Notes: generated from the letters alone by a model not told the origin. 64,000 nt of DNA from Pedobacter sp. MC2016-24 (GCF_015223055.1 NZ_JADFBX010000018.1:1-64000), one strand, 5' to 3'; shown: positions 25,955-35,044, counted from the first letter of the stretch. Numbers and translations: made by a program.

Positions 25955-26695
25955 TTATTTAAAATTAAAGATATCGGCTATATTGTAAAAGCCTTGTTTA
26001 TTTTGCAACCACTCTGCCGCCACTACAGCGCCCAATGCAAAACCTGAGCGGTTATGCGCAGTGTGTTTCAATTCAATTTCATCCACTTCCGAGCTGTAAA
26101 CCACGGTATGCGTACCGGGTACATGCTCAATGCGGTGCGATTCGATCAATACCTGCTCTTTTTTCAGGATGTCTTCAAAAGGCGTACCGACCAATTCGTT
26201 AACCCATTCTTTTTTACGGTCCATGTTGTCAATGATCCCTTCGGCTATCGTCATTGCAGTTCCGCTTGGCGAATCGAGTTTTTGCGTGTGGTGAATTTCT
26301 TCAACCTGCACTTCATAAGCCGGGTAATCATTCATGAGTTTAGCCAGGATTTCATTCATGTGAAAAAACAAATTAACACCTATACTAAAGTTTGACCCAT
26401 AAAGTAAGGTGTTGTTACGGCTAAGGCACTCATTTTTTACTTCCTGCAGTTGCCCGTACCAACCTGTGGTACCTACTACCACCGGTAAGTTGGCATCAAA
26501 GCAAGCATAAATATTGCTGAGCGCAGCATCAGGTGCACTAAAATCGATGGCTACATCGGCCTTTGACAGATTACTGGTGGTTAAATCGTCAACATTATCA
26601 ATATTGATTTTCAAGACAACCTCATGTCCCCGCTCCAGGGCAAAGCGTTCGATAATCTGCCCCATTTTACCATAACCAAGTAATGCTATCTTCAT
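25955..26695 (-). CDS. dapB: 4-hydroxy-tetrahydrodipicolinate reductase
   Basis: 246 residues. Reduces 4-hydroxy-tetrahydrodipicolinate with NAD(P)H in the diaminopimelate/lysine pathway feeding cell-wall peptidoglycan. The N-terminal nucleotide loop IALLGYGKMGQIIE, VAIDFSAPDAAL, VVGTTGWYGQ, SNFSIGVNLFFHMN and the catalytic EEIHHTQKLDSPSGTAM are all present. Slightly shorter than E. coli DapB (273 residues), as in most Bacteroidota. Between the DUF5683 gene and lepB, same strand. Confidence 0.97.
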   Translation of the reverse strand: MKIALLGYGKMGQIIERFALERGHEVVLKINIDNVDDLTTSNLSKADVAIDFSAPDAALSNIYACFDANLPVVVGTTGWYGQLQEVKNECLSRNNTLLYGSNFSIGVNLFFHMNEILAKLMNDYPAYEVQVEEIHHTQKLDSPSGTAMTIAEGIIDNMDRKKEWVNELVGTPFEDILKKEQVLIESHRIEHVPGTHTVVYSSEVDEIELKHTAHNRSGFALGAVVAAEWLQNKQGFYNIADIFNFK

Positions 26696-26738
26696 TCCTT
26701 TATAATTTTATATGCGTTTGTTAATGATCTATCTGTAT

Positions 26739-27359
26739 TTAAAAGTTCAATGTAAGCTTAACACCCGGTGTAATGGCATTGAAACCATACATTTGTGCAG
26801 GGGGCATCACCGTTGGCGCGACTTTAAATGAAGCGACATCACCAACATCAAAATTTGCCAGACGGGCGTCAATATACGCTTCAACAATGTTGAGCAGATA
26901 TAAACCCGCAAAGGACAAAATGATTACCTGTTTATTTCTTCTGTAAATGTCTTTGGCTGAGATCAGTCCCGATGTGGGATAACTGGCGTAGAGACTTGCA
27001 GGATCAGGTTTGTCATTGTTTTTAGCCCGATATTCAATCTCATTCTGAAAAGTGTTGAAATTCTTCGAGTTGTCGATATAAGACAAGGCCAGCAAAGTAA
27101 AACCGGTATAAATACCACCTACTTTAGCCAAACGATATACCGTTACCCCGTTTCTGATTTGCCCGAGGCCAGGTAACATGGCCGAGCGGATTGCTGCCCT
27201 TCTACCTGCAATTTTACCCACATTGACATAGGGCTTTACCGTATCTACAGGTTTGTTGCTGTAATTCGTTGTATCTTTTTTGACACCCGCAGGCTGTTGC
27301 GCTGTTGCTGTGAAAACAGCAAAACATAAGAGAACCGGCAACAGTAATAATTTGTACAT
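26739..27359 (-). CDS. DUF5683 domain protein, exported
   Basis: 206 residues from the ATG at 27357-27359 (MYKLLLLPVLLCFAVFTATAQ), which overlaps the parB stop as TAATG; an in-frame ATG six bases further back is also possible. After a cleavable signal peptide comes a disordered Pro/Thr stretch, then a domain with two weakly hydrophobic helices (RAAIRSAMLPGLGQIRNG, YTGFTLLALSYID, VIILSFAGLYLLNIVEAYIDARL). This fits DUF5683, usually next to parAB in Bacteroidota and of unknown function. Likely envelope-bound. Translational coupling to parB is likely from the overlap. Confidence 0.88.
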   Translation of the reverse strand: MYKLLLLPVLLCFAVFTATAQQPAGVKKDTTNYSNKPVDTVKPYVNVGKIAGRRAAIRSAMLPGLGQIRNGVTVYRLAKVGGIYTGFTLLALSYIDNSKNFNTFQNEIEYRAKNNDKPDPASLYASYPTSGLISAKDIYRRNKQVIILSFAGLYLLNIVEAYIDARLANFDVGDVASFKVAPTVMPPAQMYGFNAITPGVKLTLNF

Positions 27360-28285
27360 TACCAATCTAATAACCCTAAAATACGATTGAGATCGTCATC
27401 AGATACAAAAGGAATTTCGATCGCTCCTTTACCATTGTCATTGACTTTCAGTTTCACCTTGGTGGCAAATTTAGAGGTCAGGTCTTTTTGAAGTTTTTGA
27501 TATTCAAAAGAAACACCTTTGGGCTGACGCTGGAATTTTGGTTTAACTTCTACACTATTGATGCTTCTGACCAGTTCTTCTACTTTACGTACAGAAAGAC
27601 CTTTATCAATGATTTCCTGGTGCAGGAACAATTGCTTATCGGCCTGATCCACATTGATCAGCGCGCGGGCATGACCCATTGAGATTTTCTGATCGCGTAT
27701 AGAGATCTGGATCGCAGGTGGTAATTTAAGCAGGCGCAGGTAATTGGTTACAGTGCTCCGGTTTTTACCCACACGCTCTCCCAATTGCTCCTGTTTCAGA
27801 TTACATTCTTCCAGCATGCGCTGAAAACTCAGGGCAACTTCAATGGCATTCAGGTTTTCACGCTGGATGTTTTCAATCAGGGCCATCTCCAGCATTTGCT
27901 GATCATTGGCGCTACGCACATAAGCAGGAATCTGGGTCAGTCCGGCCAGTCTGGATGCCCTCAGCCTGCGCTCTCCCGAGATCAGCTGATATTGATTCGC
28001 TGCATTTTTTCTAACGGTAATTGGCTGGATCAATCCCTGAACACGGATGGATTCGGCCAGTTCATTTAAAGCGACCTGATCAAACTCTGTACGGGGTTGA
28101 TAAGGATTGGTCTGAATGTCACTGATGTTGATTAATCCGATTGGATTAATGTTATTCGTGCCTTCTTGTCTGGTTTCACTTACCGGATTTACGCCTTGAT
28201 TTTTTGGCGGATTAATCGATTCGCTGTCATCTAAGAGCGCACTTAATCCTTTACCTAAACCTGTTTTTCGCTGAAAAGATGTCAT
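27359..28285 (-). CDS. parB: Chromosome partitioning protein ParB
   Basis: 308-residue ParB/Spo0J. The N-terminal catalytic fold (INISDIQTNPYQPR, LIQPITVRK, YQLISGERRLRASRLAG) contains the GERRxRA motif now known to bind CTP. A helix-turn-helix for parS binding follows (QEQLGERVGKNRSTVTNYLRLLKLP, ISMGHARALI). The C-terminal part is for dimerisation. It follows parA by 10 bases in the expected order. No parS site was found in this window. Confidence 0.97.
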   Translation of the reverse strand: MTSFQRKTGLGKGLSALLDDSESINPPKNQGVNPVSETRQEGTNNINPIGLINISDIQTNPYQPRTEFDQVALNELAESIRVQGLIQPITVRKNAANQYQLISGERRLRASRLAGLTQIPAYVRSANDQQMLEMALIENIQRENLNAIEVALSFQRMLEECNLKQEQLGERVGKNRSTVTNYLRLLKLPPAIQISIRDQKISMGHARALINVDQADKQLFLHQEIIDKGLSVRKVEELVRSINSVEVKPKFQRQPKGVSFEYQKLQKDLTSKFATKVKLKVNDNGKGAIEIPFVSDDDLNRILGLLDW

Positions 28286-28295
28286 TAAAATAATT

Positions 28296-29099
28296 TTAAA
28301 TATTTGCTGTTGTTACATCCTGCACTTCTTTAACCAATCCGTTTTTACGGACAATCTCGCGCGCCAGGTTCAAATAGTTGATGGCTCCCTTACAATTGGC
28401 ATCGTGCATGATGACCGAGATACCATAACTTGGTGCTTCACTTAAACGGGTATTCCGCTGAATGATCGTTTCAAAAACAAGATCCTGGAAATGGGTTTTC
28501 ACTTCTTCTACAACCTGGTTTGACAAGCGTAAACGCACATCATACATGGTCAGTAAAATACCTTCTATTTCCAGTTCCGGGTTTAAGCGGTTCTGCACAA
28601 TTTTGATGGTATTTAAGAGTTTACCCAATCCTTCCAGTGCGAAGTACTCGCATTGTACCGGGATAATAACAGAATCGGCTGCTGTTAAAGCATTGATCGT
28701 AATTAAACCTAAGGACGGAGAGCAGTCAACAATAATGAAATCATACTGGTCTTTTACCTTTTCCAGTACGGCCTTCATTTTATATTCTCTGTTGCTGAGA
28801 TTGATCATTTCGATTTCGGCACCTACCAGGTCGATGTGTGCAGGAAGCAGGTCCAGGTTTGGCGTCTCTGTTTTCTGTATCGCTTCTGATGGTTCGATAT
28901 CGTTGATGATACATTCGTAAATACTATTCTTGATGTTTCGTGGATCAAAACCAATACCGGAGGTAGAATTTGCCTGAGGATCTGCGTCAACCAATAAGGT
29001 CCTGTATTCCAGTACGGCTAAACTTGCAGCTAAGTTTATAGATGATGTTGTTTTACCTACGCCACCTTTTTGATTTGCCAATGCAATAATTTTACTCAT
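28296..29099 (-). CDS. parA: Chromosome partitioning ATPase ParA
   Basis: 267-residue Walker-type ATPase (deviant P-loop NQKGGVGKTTSSINLA), with VDADPQANSTSG, FIIVDCSPSLGLITINAL and VQCEYFALEGLGKL. Moves ParB-bound origins during segregation. First gene of the minus-strand run parA, parB, DUF5683, dapB, lepB. Its promoter region is shared with the divergent flavin reductase gene. Confidence 0.97.
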   Translation of the reverse strand: MSKIIALANQKGGVGKTTSSINLAASLAVLEYRTLLVDADPQANSTSGIGFDPRNIKNSIYECIINDIEPSEAIQKTETPNLDLLPAHIDLVGAEIEMINLSNREYKMKAVLEKVKDQYDFIIVDCSPSLGLITINALTAADSVIIPVQCEYFALEGLGKLLNTIKIVQNRLNPELEIEGILLTMYDVRLRLSNQVVEEVKTHFQDLVFETIIQRNTRLSEAPSYGISVIMHDANCKGAINYLNLAREIVRKNGLVKEVQDVTTANI

Positions 29100-29148
29100 T
29101 TATGTTTTTAATAATTAACCGATTATTTCCTTTTAGGCTTTGTTTACA

Positions 29149-29180
29149 TTGAAGTAAATCTATAAAAAATGCTATTTTTG
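29149..29180 (+). promoter_or_regulatory. Promoter of the flavin reductase gene
   Basis: TTG (29149-29151) is followed after 21 bases by TATTTTTG (29173-29180), a full match to the Bacteroidota -33/-7 pair. The leader to the ATG at 29284 would be about 96 bases. A candidate minus-strand -7 box for parA (TAACTTTG) lies at 29237-29230. Confidence 0.55.
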
Positions 29181-29283
29181 TACTGATTTAGGCACATTTT
29201 AACGATTAGCTAAGATACAAACTAAATGGCAAAGTTAGTACTTATGCCATAAGTGTTTTACACATCTTATTAACAATTAATAC

Positions 29284-29805
29284 ATGGTAACCATCATATC
29301 CGGAACAAACAGAGCTTCAAGTAATACGCTTAAAGTTGCAAAATATTATCAGAAAACATTGGCTGAAAAAGGATTACAAACCAATCTGCTGAATTTAGAG
29401 GAGCTGCCGGACGATTTAATCTCCTCCGACCTGTACGGGAAAAGAAGCGCCGACTTCACAGCAATACAGGAGCTTATGACCAAAACAGATAAGTTTTTGT
29501 TCGTGATTCCGGAGTATAACGGGAGCTTTCCGGGGGTATTAAAAACCTTTATTGATGCCTGTACTTTTCCCGATAGTTTTTACGATAAAAAAGCTGCACT
29601 GGTGGGGATATCATCCGGGAAGTATGGTAACATCCGTGGGATTGATCACTTTGGTGGTGTCTGCAGTTATTTACATCTGCATGTATTGCCTTTAAGAATC
29701 CACATCCCGGCCATCCGTTTGGAGTTAAACGAAGACAATGCACTGTTTAAAGAAGATACGCTGAAATTTACCAACCAGCAGATGGATAAGTTTATTGCGT
29801 TTTAA
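29284..29805 (+). CDS. NADPH-dependent FMN reductase family protein
   Basis: 173-residue flavodoxin-like oxidoreductase (FMN_red family, as in ArsH/YieF/azoreductases). The phosphate-binding loop is SGTNRASSNTLKVAKYY, and the FMN-contact loop is VIPEYNGSFPGVLKTFIDAC. Divergent from parA with 184 bases between. It runs toward the minus-strand ORF at 29792-30250, overlapping its end by 14 bases. Physiological substrate unknown. Confidence 0.9.
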   Translation: MVTIISGTNRASSNTLKVAKYYQKTLAEKGLQTNLLNLEELPDDLISSDLYGKRSADFTAIQELMTKTDKFLFVIPEYNGSFPGVLKTFIDACTFPDSFYDKKAALVGISSGKYGNIRGIDHFGGVCSYLHLHVLPLRIHIPAIRLELNEDNALFKEDTLKFTNQQMDKFIAF

Positions 29806-30250
29806 AACTGATCCAGTTGATGCCTTCATTGCCAAAAACAAAATAACCAGGATACAACATTTCTGCAAGGTCTTCCAAAGCAGTAACCAGGGTCAGCGGG
29901 TCTTCATCAGCCAGGGCTGCCCCATCCATTAAATAGACGCGGTTGTATGTTACAGCCGGCCATTCGGGCTCCAGCAGTGCCGGTACAGCAGCCATCAGCT
30001 CGGCAATGGTTTTGTCTTTTTGCAGGTAAATGACCACCCTGGCCCCATCTGCAAATGGATGAAAAATACCTCCGGCATCTAAGGCCACACCTTCAAGTGC
30101 ATAATTTAATTGATTGTGGGTATCCAGACAAACGAGGGGTACCGCGTCCATAAATTTGATTTTATGCTGAATTATATCCAATCTATCCTGAAGTTCTTCA
30201 CGAAGTTCTCCCTCCTTAATCCCGTTTATAATCGCATTTAAAAAAGACAT
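29792..30250 (-). CDS. Hypothetical protein, weakly like a binding-protein C-terminal lobe
   Basis: 152 residues from the ATG at 30248-30250 (MSFLNAIINGIKEGELREELQDRL); the frame is open back to 30301 but that would overlap the divergent lipoprotein gene. There is no signal peptide. The part after residue 30 (PLVCLDTHNQLNYALEG, YNRVYLMDG, LVTALEDLAEMLYPG.F) recalls the C-terminal half of BtuF/TroA-type metal- or vitamin-binding proteins, where the last helix before the terminus reads similarly, but the N-terminal lobe is missing. This likeness is tentative. Divergent from the peptide-binding lipoprotein gene, 45 bases apart. Confidence 0.6.
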   Translation of the reverse strand: MSFLNAIINGIKEGELREELQDRLDIIQHKIKFMDAVPLVCLDTHNQLNYALEGVALDAGGIFHPFADGARVVIYLQKDKTIAELMAAVPALLEPEWPAVTYNRVYLMDGAALADEDPLTLVTALEDLAEMLYPGYFVFGNEGINWISFKTQ

Positions 30251-30295
30251 ATCAATATATTTATTACTTTGTGCAAAATTAGTATTCCTAAACCG

Positions 30296-31933
30296 ATGCA
30301 TCGTATTATAATCAATATTTTTTGTGCGCTTTTGATCTTTTGTGCAGTCAGTTGCAAAAACGACACTTCAAATGCTGAAAAAACAGTGTTCAATATGAAC
30401 ATGGATCAAAATGTCACTTCATTGGATCCGGCTTTTGCAAGAAATCAAAATGCAACCTGGATGGTCAACCAGATTTTTAACGGCCTGGTGCAGATTGACA
30501 GTGCCCTGAACACCAAACCATGCATTGCCAGGACCTGGCAAATTTCTGATGACGGACTGGTGTATACCTTTAACCTGCGCAACGATGTTCATTTTCATGA
30601 CGATGCCCTTTTTCCCGGCGGAAAGGGCCGGAAGGTCATTGCCTCAGATTTTGTATACAGTTTCAACAGGCTGATCGATCCAAAAGTGGCTTCTTCCGGC
30701 ACCTGGATTTTTAGCGACAAAGTCAAAGACATCCACAATTTTATCGCCATCAACGATTCAACCTTCCAGGTAAAACTGGTGAAGCCTTTTCCCGCCTTCA
30801 TCAAATTGCTGACCACACAGTATTGCTCGGTGGTACCGAAAGAGGTTGTAGAGCATTACGGTAAAGATTTCAGAAGTCACCCGATTGGCACCGGCCCCTT
30901 TAAGTTCAAATACTGGAAAGAGGACGAAATCCTGGTAATGCTTAAAAATGAGCATTACTGGGAATACAAAGACGGCGTACAACTTCCCCATCTGGATGCG
31001 GTAAAAGTGACTTTTATTAGTGATAAGCAGAGTGCCTTTATGAATTTCATCAAAAAAGACCTGGACTTTTTTGACAAGGTAGACGGTAGCTACCGCGATG
31101 ATGTATTGACCAAAAGCGGAAAAATGACCCGCAAATACCGGGGGAAATTTCAACTTAAAAAAAGTCCGTATTTATGTACAGAATACGTAGGTATTTTGGT
31201 AGACACCTCTAAATCTATTGTAAGAAATTCTCCGCTCAGGTTAAAAAAAGTGCGGCAGGCAATCAACTATGCGATAGACAAACCCAAATTGATTAAATAC
31301 CTCAGGAACAGTGTGGGTATACCGGCAACTTCAGGTTTTATTCCGCAGGGAATGCCGGGCTTCGATAGTACCGCTGTAAAAGGATATCATTATGAACCCG
31401 AAAAAGCGGCCCGTTTATTGGCTGAAGCTGGCTTTCCAGACGGAAAAGGCATGCCAATGATTACCCTGAGTACCTCAACGACCTATAAGGACATGATCGA
31501 ATTTATACAAGGCGAGCTCAATGCCGTTGGCATTAAAGTTAAGGTGGATGTGAGTCCGGCGGCGAGTTTACGGGACATGATGTCGAAAAATGGTGTGAAT
31601 TTTTTCAGAGGTTCCTGGATTGCAGATTATCCGGACGGAGAGAATTACCTGGCAGTATTTTATTCGAGAAACAAAGTACCTGACGGGCCGAATTATACGG
31701 GTTATTTCAATAAAGATTTTGACCGCTTATTTGAACAAAGCTATTACGAAAGTGATGCTGAAAAACGATACCTGCTTTACCAGAAAATGGATAGGATGGT
31801 CATAGAAAATGGAAATATTGTCCCGATTTTATATGACCAGTCTATTGTGATGATGCAAAATAACATTAGCGGGTATGTGCTAAACCCGCTAAGTCTGATG
31901 ATATTAAAGTATGTGAAAAAGAAAAACAGGTGA
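30296..31933 (+). CDS. Peptide/nickel-type ABC transporter substrate-binding lipoprotein
   Basis: 545 residues from the ATG at 30296 (MHRIIINIFCALLIF), chosen because a lipobox ends the signal (AVSC, Cys20); the frame is open nine codons earlier. The SBP_bac_5 fold is clear: LDPAFARNQNATWMVNQIFNGLVQID, GLVYTFNLRNDVHFHD, DFVYSFNRLIDP, SHPIGTGPFKFKYWK, VRQAINYAIDKPKLI. This is the OppA/DppA/NikA group that delivers oligopeptides or related ligands to an ABC importer. No permease or ATPase gene is nearby, so it is an orphan here. Ligand unknown. Confidence 0.93.
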   Translation: MHRIIINIFCALLIFCAVSCKNDTSNAEKTVFNMNMDQNVTSLDPAFARNQNATWMVNQIFNGLVQIDSALNTKPCIARTWQISDDGLVYTFNLRNDVHFHDDALFPGGKGRKVIASDFVYSFNRLIDPKVASSGTWIFSDKVKDIHNFIAINDSTFQVKLVKPFPAFIKLLTTQYCSVVPKEVVEHYGKDFRSHPIGTGPFKFKYWKEDEILVMLKNEHYWEYKDGVQLPHLDAVKVTFISDKQSAFMNFIKKDLDFFDKVDGSYRDDVLTKSGKMTRKYRGKFQLKKSPYLCTEYVGILVDTSKSIVRNSPLRLKKVRQAINYAIDKPKLIKYLRNSVGIPATSGFIPQGMPGFDSTAVKGYHYEPEKAARLLAEAGFPDGKGMPMITLSTSTTYKDMIEFIQGELNAVGIKVKVDVSPAASLRDMMSKNGVNFFRGSWIADYPDGENYLAVFYSRNKVPDGPNYTGYFNKDFDRLFEQSYYESDAEKRYLLYQKMDRMVIENGNIVPILYDQSIVMMQNNISGYVLNPLSLMILKYVKKKNR

Positions 31934-31949
31934 TGTAGTTAAGGGCTGC

Positions 31950-34397
31950 TTAATTGCCTCCCCCTACGCCACCGATTCCGCCGCCAAGGCCACCACCACC
32001 TTGCTGTTCTTCTTTTTTCAGGTCGTCATTGTTGACGCCTTTTTTCTTTTTAGCCGGACCATTAAAATTCATTTTACCGAATTTATAGCTAAAGTTCAGA
32101 CCGAATGAACGTAAAGGATAGTGAATATCGGTACTTTGAACAGAATTAGCCGTGGTATTTAAGGTTTTGATGTTCAGGTCCCGGTTAAATGGATTGAGTG
32201 CATTGATGCCAATGGTGGCATTTTTCTTCAGGATCTCTTTTTTTACAGCCGCTCCGTAAAAATACATTTTGTCGGTTTTACCCTGCGATGTACGTTTTGG
32301 TGAGTTTAACACGCCCCACAATTCCGTACTCCATCCGCCTGACAATGCATAGGCCGAGCGGGCGAAAGCGGTGTAGTTTAAAAAGGTTCCTGTATTCAGG
32401 TTACGCTCCGCATTTTTCACTTCGTAAGTGTTCAGTCCCAGGTTGGCCATCAGTGTCCATTTGGGCTTTGGATTGTAAGATCCGAATATGTTTACGCCGT
32501 AAGACTGGCTTCTGCCCACGTTACGGTAAGTGGTTAAATTTTTTGCAATGCCATCTTCAATCCTCGGGTCGATGAAACTTTCAATGACATCCTTGGTTGT
32601 GCGGTAAAAAACAGAGGCATTGATCATGGATCCTTTAATAAAAGTAGAATACCCCAACTCCATATTATCCGTCAGTTCCGGATCCAGTTTTGGATTTCCT
32701 TCGATCGGGTTAAACACGTCGCTTTCATTTCTGAAAGGGTTTAAATAAAACAAACTCGGACGTTGTACCCTGCGGTTATAGCTTAATTTCAGGGTAGTTC
32801 CTGCTTTTAAATTCTGAGACAGTACGACACTTGGGAACAGGTTAAAATAATCGTTGTCAAAATTGGTTGTATTTCCTGCCAGTCCGTTGATTTTGGTGTA
32901 CTCAGCCCTTAAGCCAGCTTTCACCAGGATCTTTTTGCTCAGTTTAAATCCCATCACACCATAAGCCGCAGCGACATTCTGATCGTAGTCAAAATCTTGC
33001 TGGGCAACATCGTAATCACTCTTGATATTTCTGAATATCCCCTTGAGCCCGGTTTCTAAAGTGGTGGTTTTGCTGAATGGGTAGGTATAATCGGTTTGTA
33101 AAGTATACTCATTGTTCTTGCCGGTATTGTGTCCGGTAATTACCTGATCATCAAAGCCTGGTATGATAAACCGGTTGGAGAAATCACTACCGTTCCTGCC
33201 TGTGGACAATTGGGCTGAAGCGCTGAACTCCTCCCCTTCCTTTTTACTGGTTTTACGGTAATCTACATTCCAGTCCAGGTTGTTGAAACTCATGTCCATA
33301 TCCCTGATATTGGTTGAAGAGACGCCATTTCTGGTGATGTCTGAGCGACCTGGCCCCCCATTTGAAAAGCGGTTCAGTTTAACTGTGGTACTGATGTTGT
33401 TGTAACCATTGATGTCGTAGTCGAGTCCGCCGCCACCATTGTAGCCCACACGTGACCATTTCGAAAATCCGTTTTGGAAAGTTTCATTGGTGACACCCCC
33501 AATGGTTGAGGTATTGAAAGTAACCACTTTAGAATTTTGCGGATAGGCTTGATTTACGCCAAGGTTACCGGTGACAGACAAGCGGCCTGTTTTGGCGCTG
33601 ATGTTAAAGGCCCCATTGTTAGAACGCGTACCAGTAGTACCGTTTATGCTTCCATTGATGCCTTCGGCAGTTTTTTTCTTGGTGATGATGTTGATGATAC
33701 CGCCGGATCCTTCTGCGTCATATTTTGCGGACGGGCTGGTGATGACTTCCACACTTTTGATCTGCTCGGCAGGGATCATTTTAAGGGCATCAGCTACGCT
33801 GTTGGCCATGGTGCCCGAAGGCTTACCGTTGATCAGCACCCGGACCGCAGCTCCCCTCAATTGGACGTTGCCATTGATGTCAACCGAAAGCATAGGCACT
33901 TTACGCATCACATCAGTTGCGTCGCCACCTGCGTTGGTGATGTCCTGTTCTGCATTGTAAACGATTTTGTCTACTTTATTTTCAATTAAGGCTTTTTGTC
34001 CGCTGATTTCCACCTCTTTCAGATTGCTGGAAGTTGGGCTCAGATAAATGGTACCCAGGTTGTGGTCTGGTTTTTCTAAAGTCGTGCTCAGCGTTATGGT
34101 TTTAGACTTATAGCCCATAAAGCCGATGGAAAGCTGATAAGCATCGGGACTCACGTTTTGCAGGACGACCTTCCCTTTGGGATCGGTCACTGCGCCGTTC
34201 ACATTTTTATTGTCTTTTGCTTTCGCCAGGGCTACACTGGCATAGTCGATCGGTTTCCTGGTGATCGAATCTGCAATAACAGCAGTGATCCGGCCAGTAA
34301 CGGTCACCTTTGTGGATGCGCCGCCTAAAGTAAATTGTGCATTTGCTGTCAGGCCTATGCAACATATCAGTATCAATACAGGTAAAATTCTTTTCAT
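31950..34397 (-). CDS. Outer-membrane beta-barrel (TonB-dependent receptor-like) protein
   Basis: 815 residues. A signal peptide (MKRILPVLILICCIGLTANAQ) precedes a carboxypeptidase-regulatory beta-sandwich (GRITAVIADSITRKPIDYASVAL). Then comes a plug-like segment (DATDVMRKVPMLSVDINGNVQLRGAAVRVLINGKPSG, SVEVITSPSAKYDAEGSGGIINIITKKK) and a long barrel rich in aromatic strands, the outer-membrane beta-barrel_3 type. Unusually the last strand (GLNFSYKFGKMNF) is followed by a Lys-rich then Gly-rich tail of about 35 residues (ending GGGN). Barrel proteins normally end on the last strand, so the tail is odd. Preceded on the same strand by the sigma-region-2 gene. Ligand unknown. Confidence 0.92.
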   Translation of the reverse strand: MKRILPVLILICCIGLTANAQFTLGGASTKVTVTGRITAVIADSITRKPIDYASVALAKAKDNKNVNGAVTDPKGKVVLQNVSPDAYQLSIGFMGYKSKTITLSTTLEKPDHNLGTIYLSPTSSNLKEVEISGQKALIENKVDKIVYNAEQDITNAGGDATDVMRKVPMLSVDINGNVQLRGAAVRVLINGKPSGTMANSVADALKMIPAEQIKSVEVITSPSAKYDAEGSGGIINIITKKKTAEGINGSINGTTGTRSNNGAFNISAKTGRLSVTGNLGVNQAYPQNSKVVTFNTSTIGGVTNETFQNGFSKWSRVGYNGGGGLDYDINGYNNISTTVKLNRFSNGGPGRSDITRNGVSSTNIRDMDMSFNNLDWNVDYRKTSKKEGEEFSASAQLSTGRNGSDFSNRFIIPGFDDQVITGHNTGKNNEYTLQTDYTYPFSKTTTLETGLKGIFRNIKSDYDVAQQDFDYDQNVAAAYGVMGFKLSKKILVKAGLRAEYTKINGLAGNTTNFDNDYFNLFPSVVLSQNLKAGTTLKLSYNRRVQRPSLFYLNPFRNESDVFNPIEGNPKLDPELTDNMELGYSTFIKGSMINASVFYRTTKDVIESFIDPRIEDGIAKNLTTYRNVGRSQSYGVNIFGSYNPKPKWTLMANLGLNTYEVKNAERNLNTGTFLNYTAFARSAYALSGGWSTELWGVLNSPKRTSQGKTDKMYFYGAAVKKEILKKNATIGINALNPFNRDLNIKTLNTTANSVQSTDIHYPLRSFGLNFSYKFGKMNFNGPAKKKKGVNNDDLKKEEQQGGGGLGGGIGGVGGGN

Positions 34398-34517
34398 TTT
34401 CGTTCTTATACCACAATTAGTAGGATAAAGGTAGAAAATGTTACAGGTTGATTGAACAGAATTTAACCCAGCTGTCTGAATACCGCGGTAAAGCGACCTT
34501 TTTTACCGGTAAAATTA

Positions 34518-34898
34518 CTAGCCTAAAACCCGTTTGAACCTGCCCAGACTTAATCTGAACTCCCCGAATCTTTTGCTGATCAGTGCAGGTAGGTAATTTG
34601 CGCTGGTTTTGTCGGCTGCTTTTCTTTTATGAAGGATCTCCATACAGGTAAATGCAAAAATATATTTGTTCAGGGATTCGATCTGGTGTTCGGCCCTTAG
34701 TTCCCAAAGGTGTAAAAATACAGCAGCCACCACATCTTCCGTTTTATCTTTATCATTTAAAGCGATGTGAACCAAATTATAAACCCGCCCAAAGTATTTA
34801 TGATAAAGTTCATCGAAAGCTTTGACATCATCATTTTTTAACAATTCTAACAATTCCGAATCCCTGTCGTCCAATAAATTAAAATCTACCCTGTCCAT
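34518..34898 (-). CDS. Sigma-70 region-2-only protein (truncated ECF sigma factor-like)
   Basis: 126 residues. The first two thirds match sigma region 2 of ECF factors: LLKNDDVKAFDELYHKYFGRVYNLV, DKTEDVVAAVFLHLWELRAE and SLNKYIFAFTCMEILHKRK. Ordinary ECF factors then continue with a linker and region 4, but here the protein ends after RFKRVLG with a basic tail and no helix-turn-helix. No region 4 was found in other frames before the next gene 120 bases on. It may be a degraded sigma factor, or a short functional one. It lies before the outer-membrane beta-barrel gene on the same strand, but with no FecR partner. Confidence 0.75.
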   Translation of the reverse strand: MDRVDFNLLDDRDSELLELLKNDDVKAFDELYHKYFGRVYNLVHIALNDKDKTEDVVAAVFLHLWELRAEHQIESLNKYIFAFTCMEILHKRKAADKTSANYLPALISKRFGEFRLSLGRFKRVLG

Positions 34899-34945
34899 AT
34901 AAATTACAAATTAAATAAGCTACTCCCCTTTTGGATGATATGGAA

Positions 34946-34953
34946 CAAAGGTA
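34946..34953 (-). promoter_or_regulatory. Candidate -7 box (TACCTTTG) for the sigma-region-2 gene
   Basis: Exact TAnnTTTG match on the minus strand, 48 bases before the ATG at 34898. No well-spaced -33 TTG was seen, so it rests on the -7 match only. Confidence 0.4.
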
Positions 34954-34994
34954 AAACAAAATCTACCAATTTAATAGACTTTATTTAAAAACAA

Positions 34995-35035
34995 TAAAAA
35001 AAGGCCTGATACGAGTTGTATCAAGCCTTTTTAGT
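34995..35035. terminator. Terminator after leuS
   Basis: AAAGGC and GATAC on the minus strand pair with GTATC and GCCTTT around a short loop, with two small mismatches, and a T run follows on the minus strand (A run 34996-35002 on plus). It lies between leuS and the sigma-region-2 gene and separates their transcripts. Confidence 0.85.
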
Positions 35036-35044
35036 GCAAAATAT

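Noticed and set aside
33537..33989. Open frames opposite the beta-barrel gene (150 and 129 codons)
   Set aside because: Antisense to a well supported TonB-receptor-like plug region with the expected codon pattern; treated as shadows.
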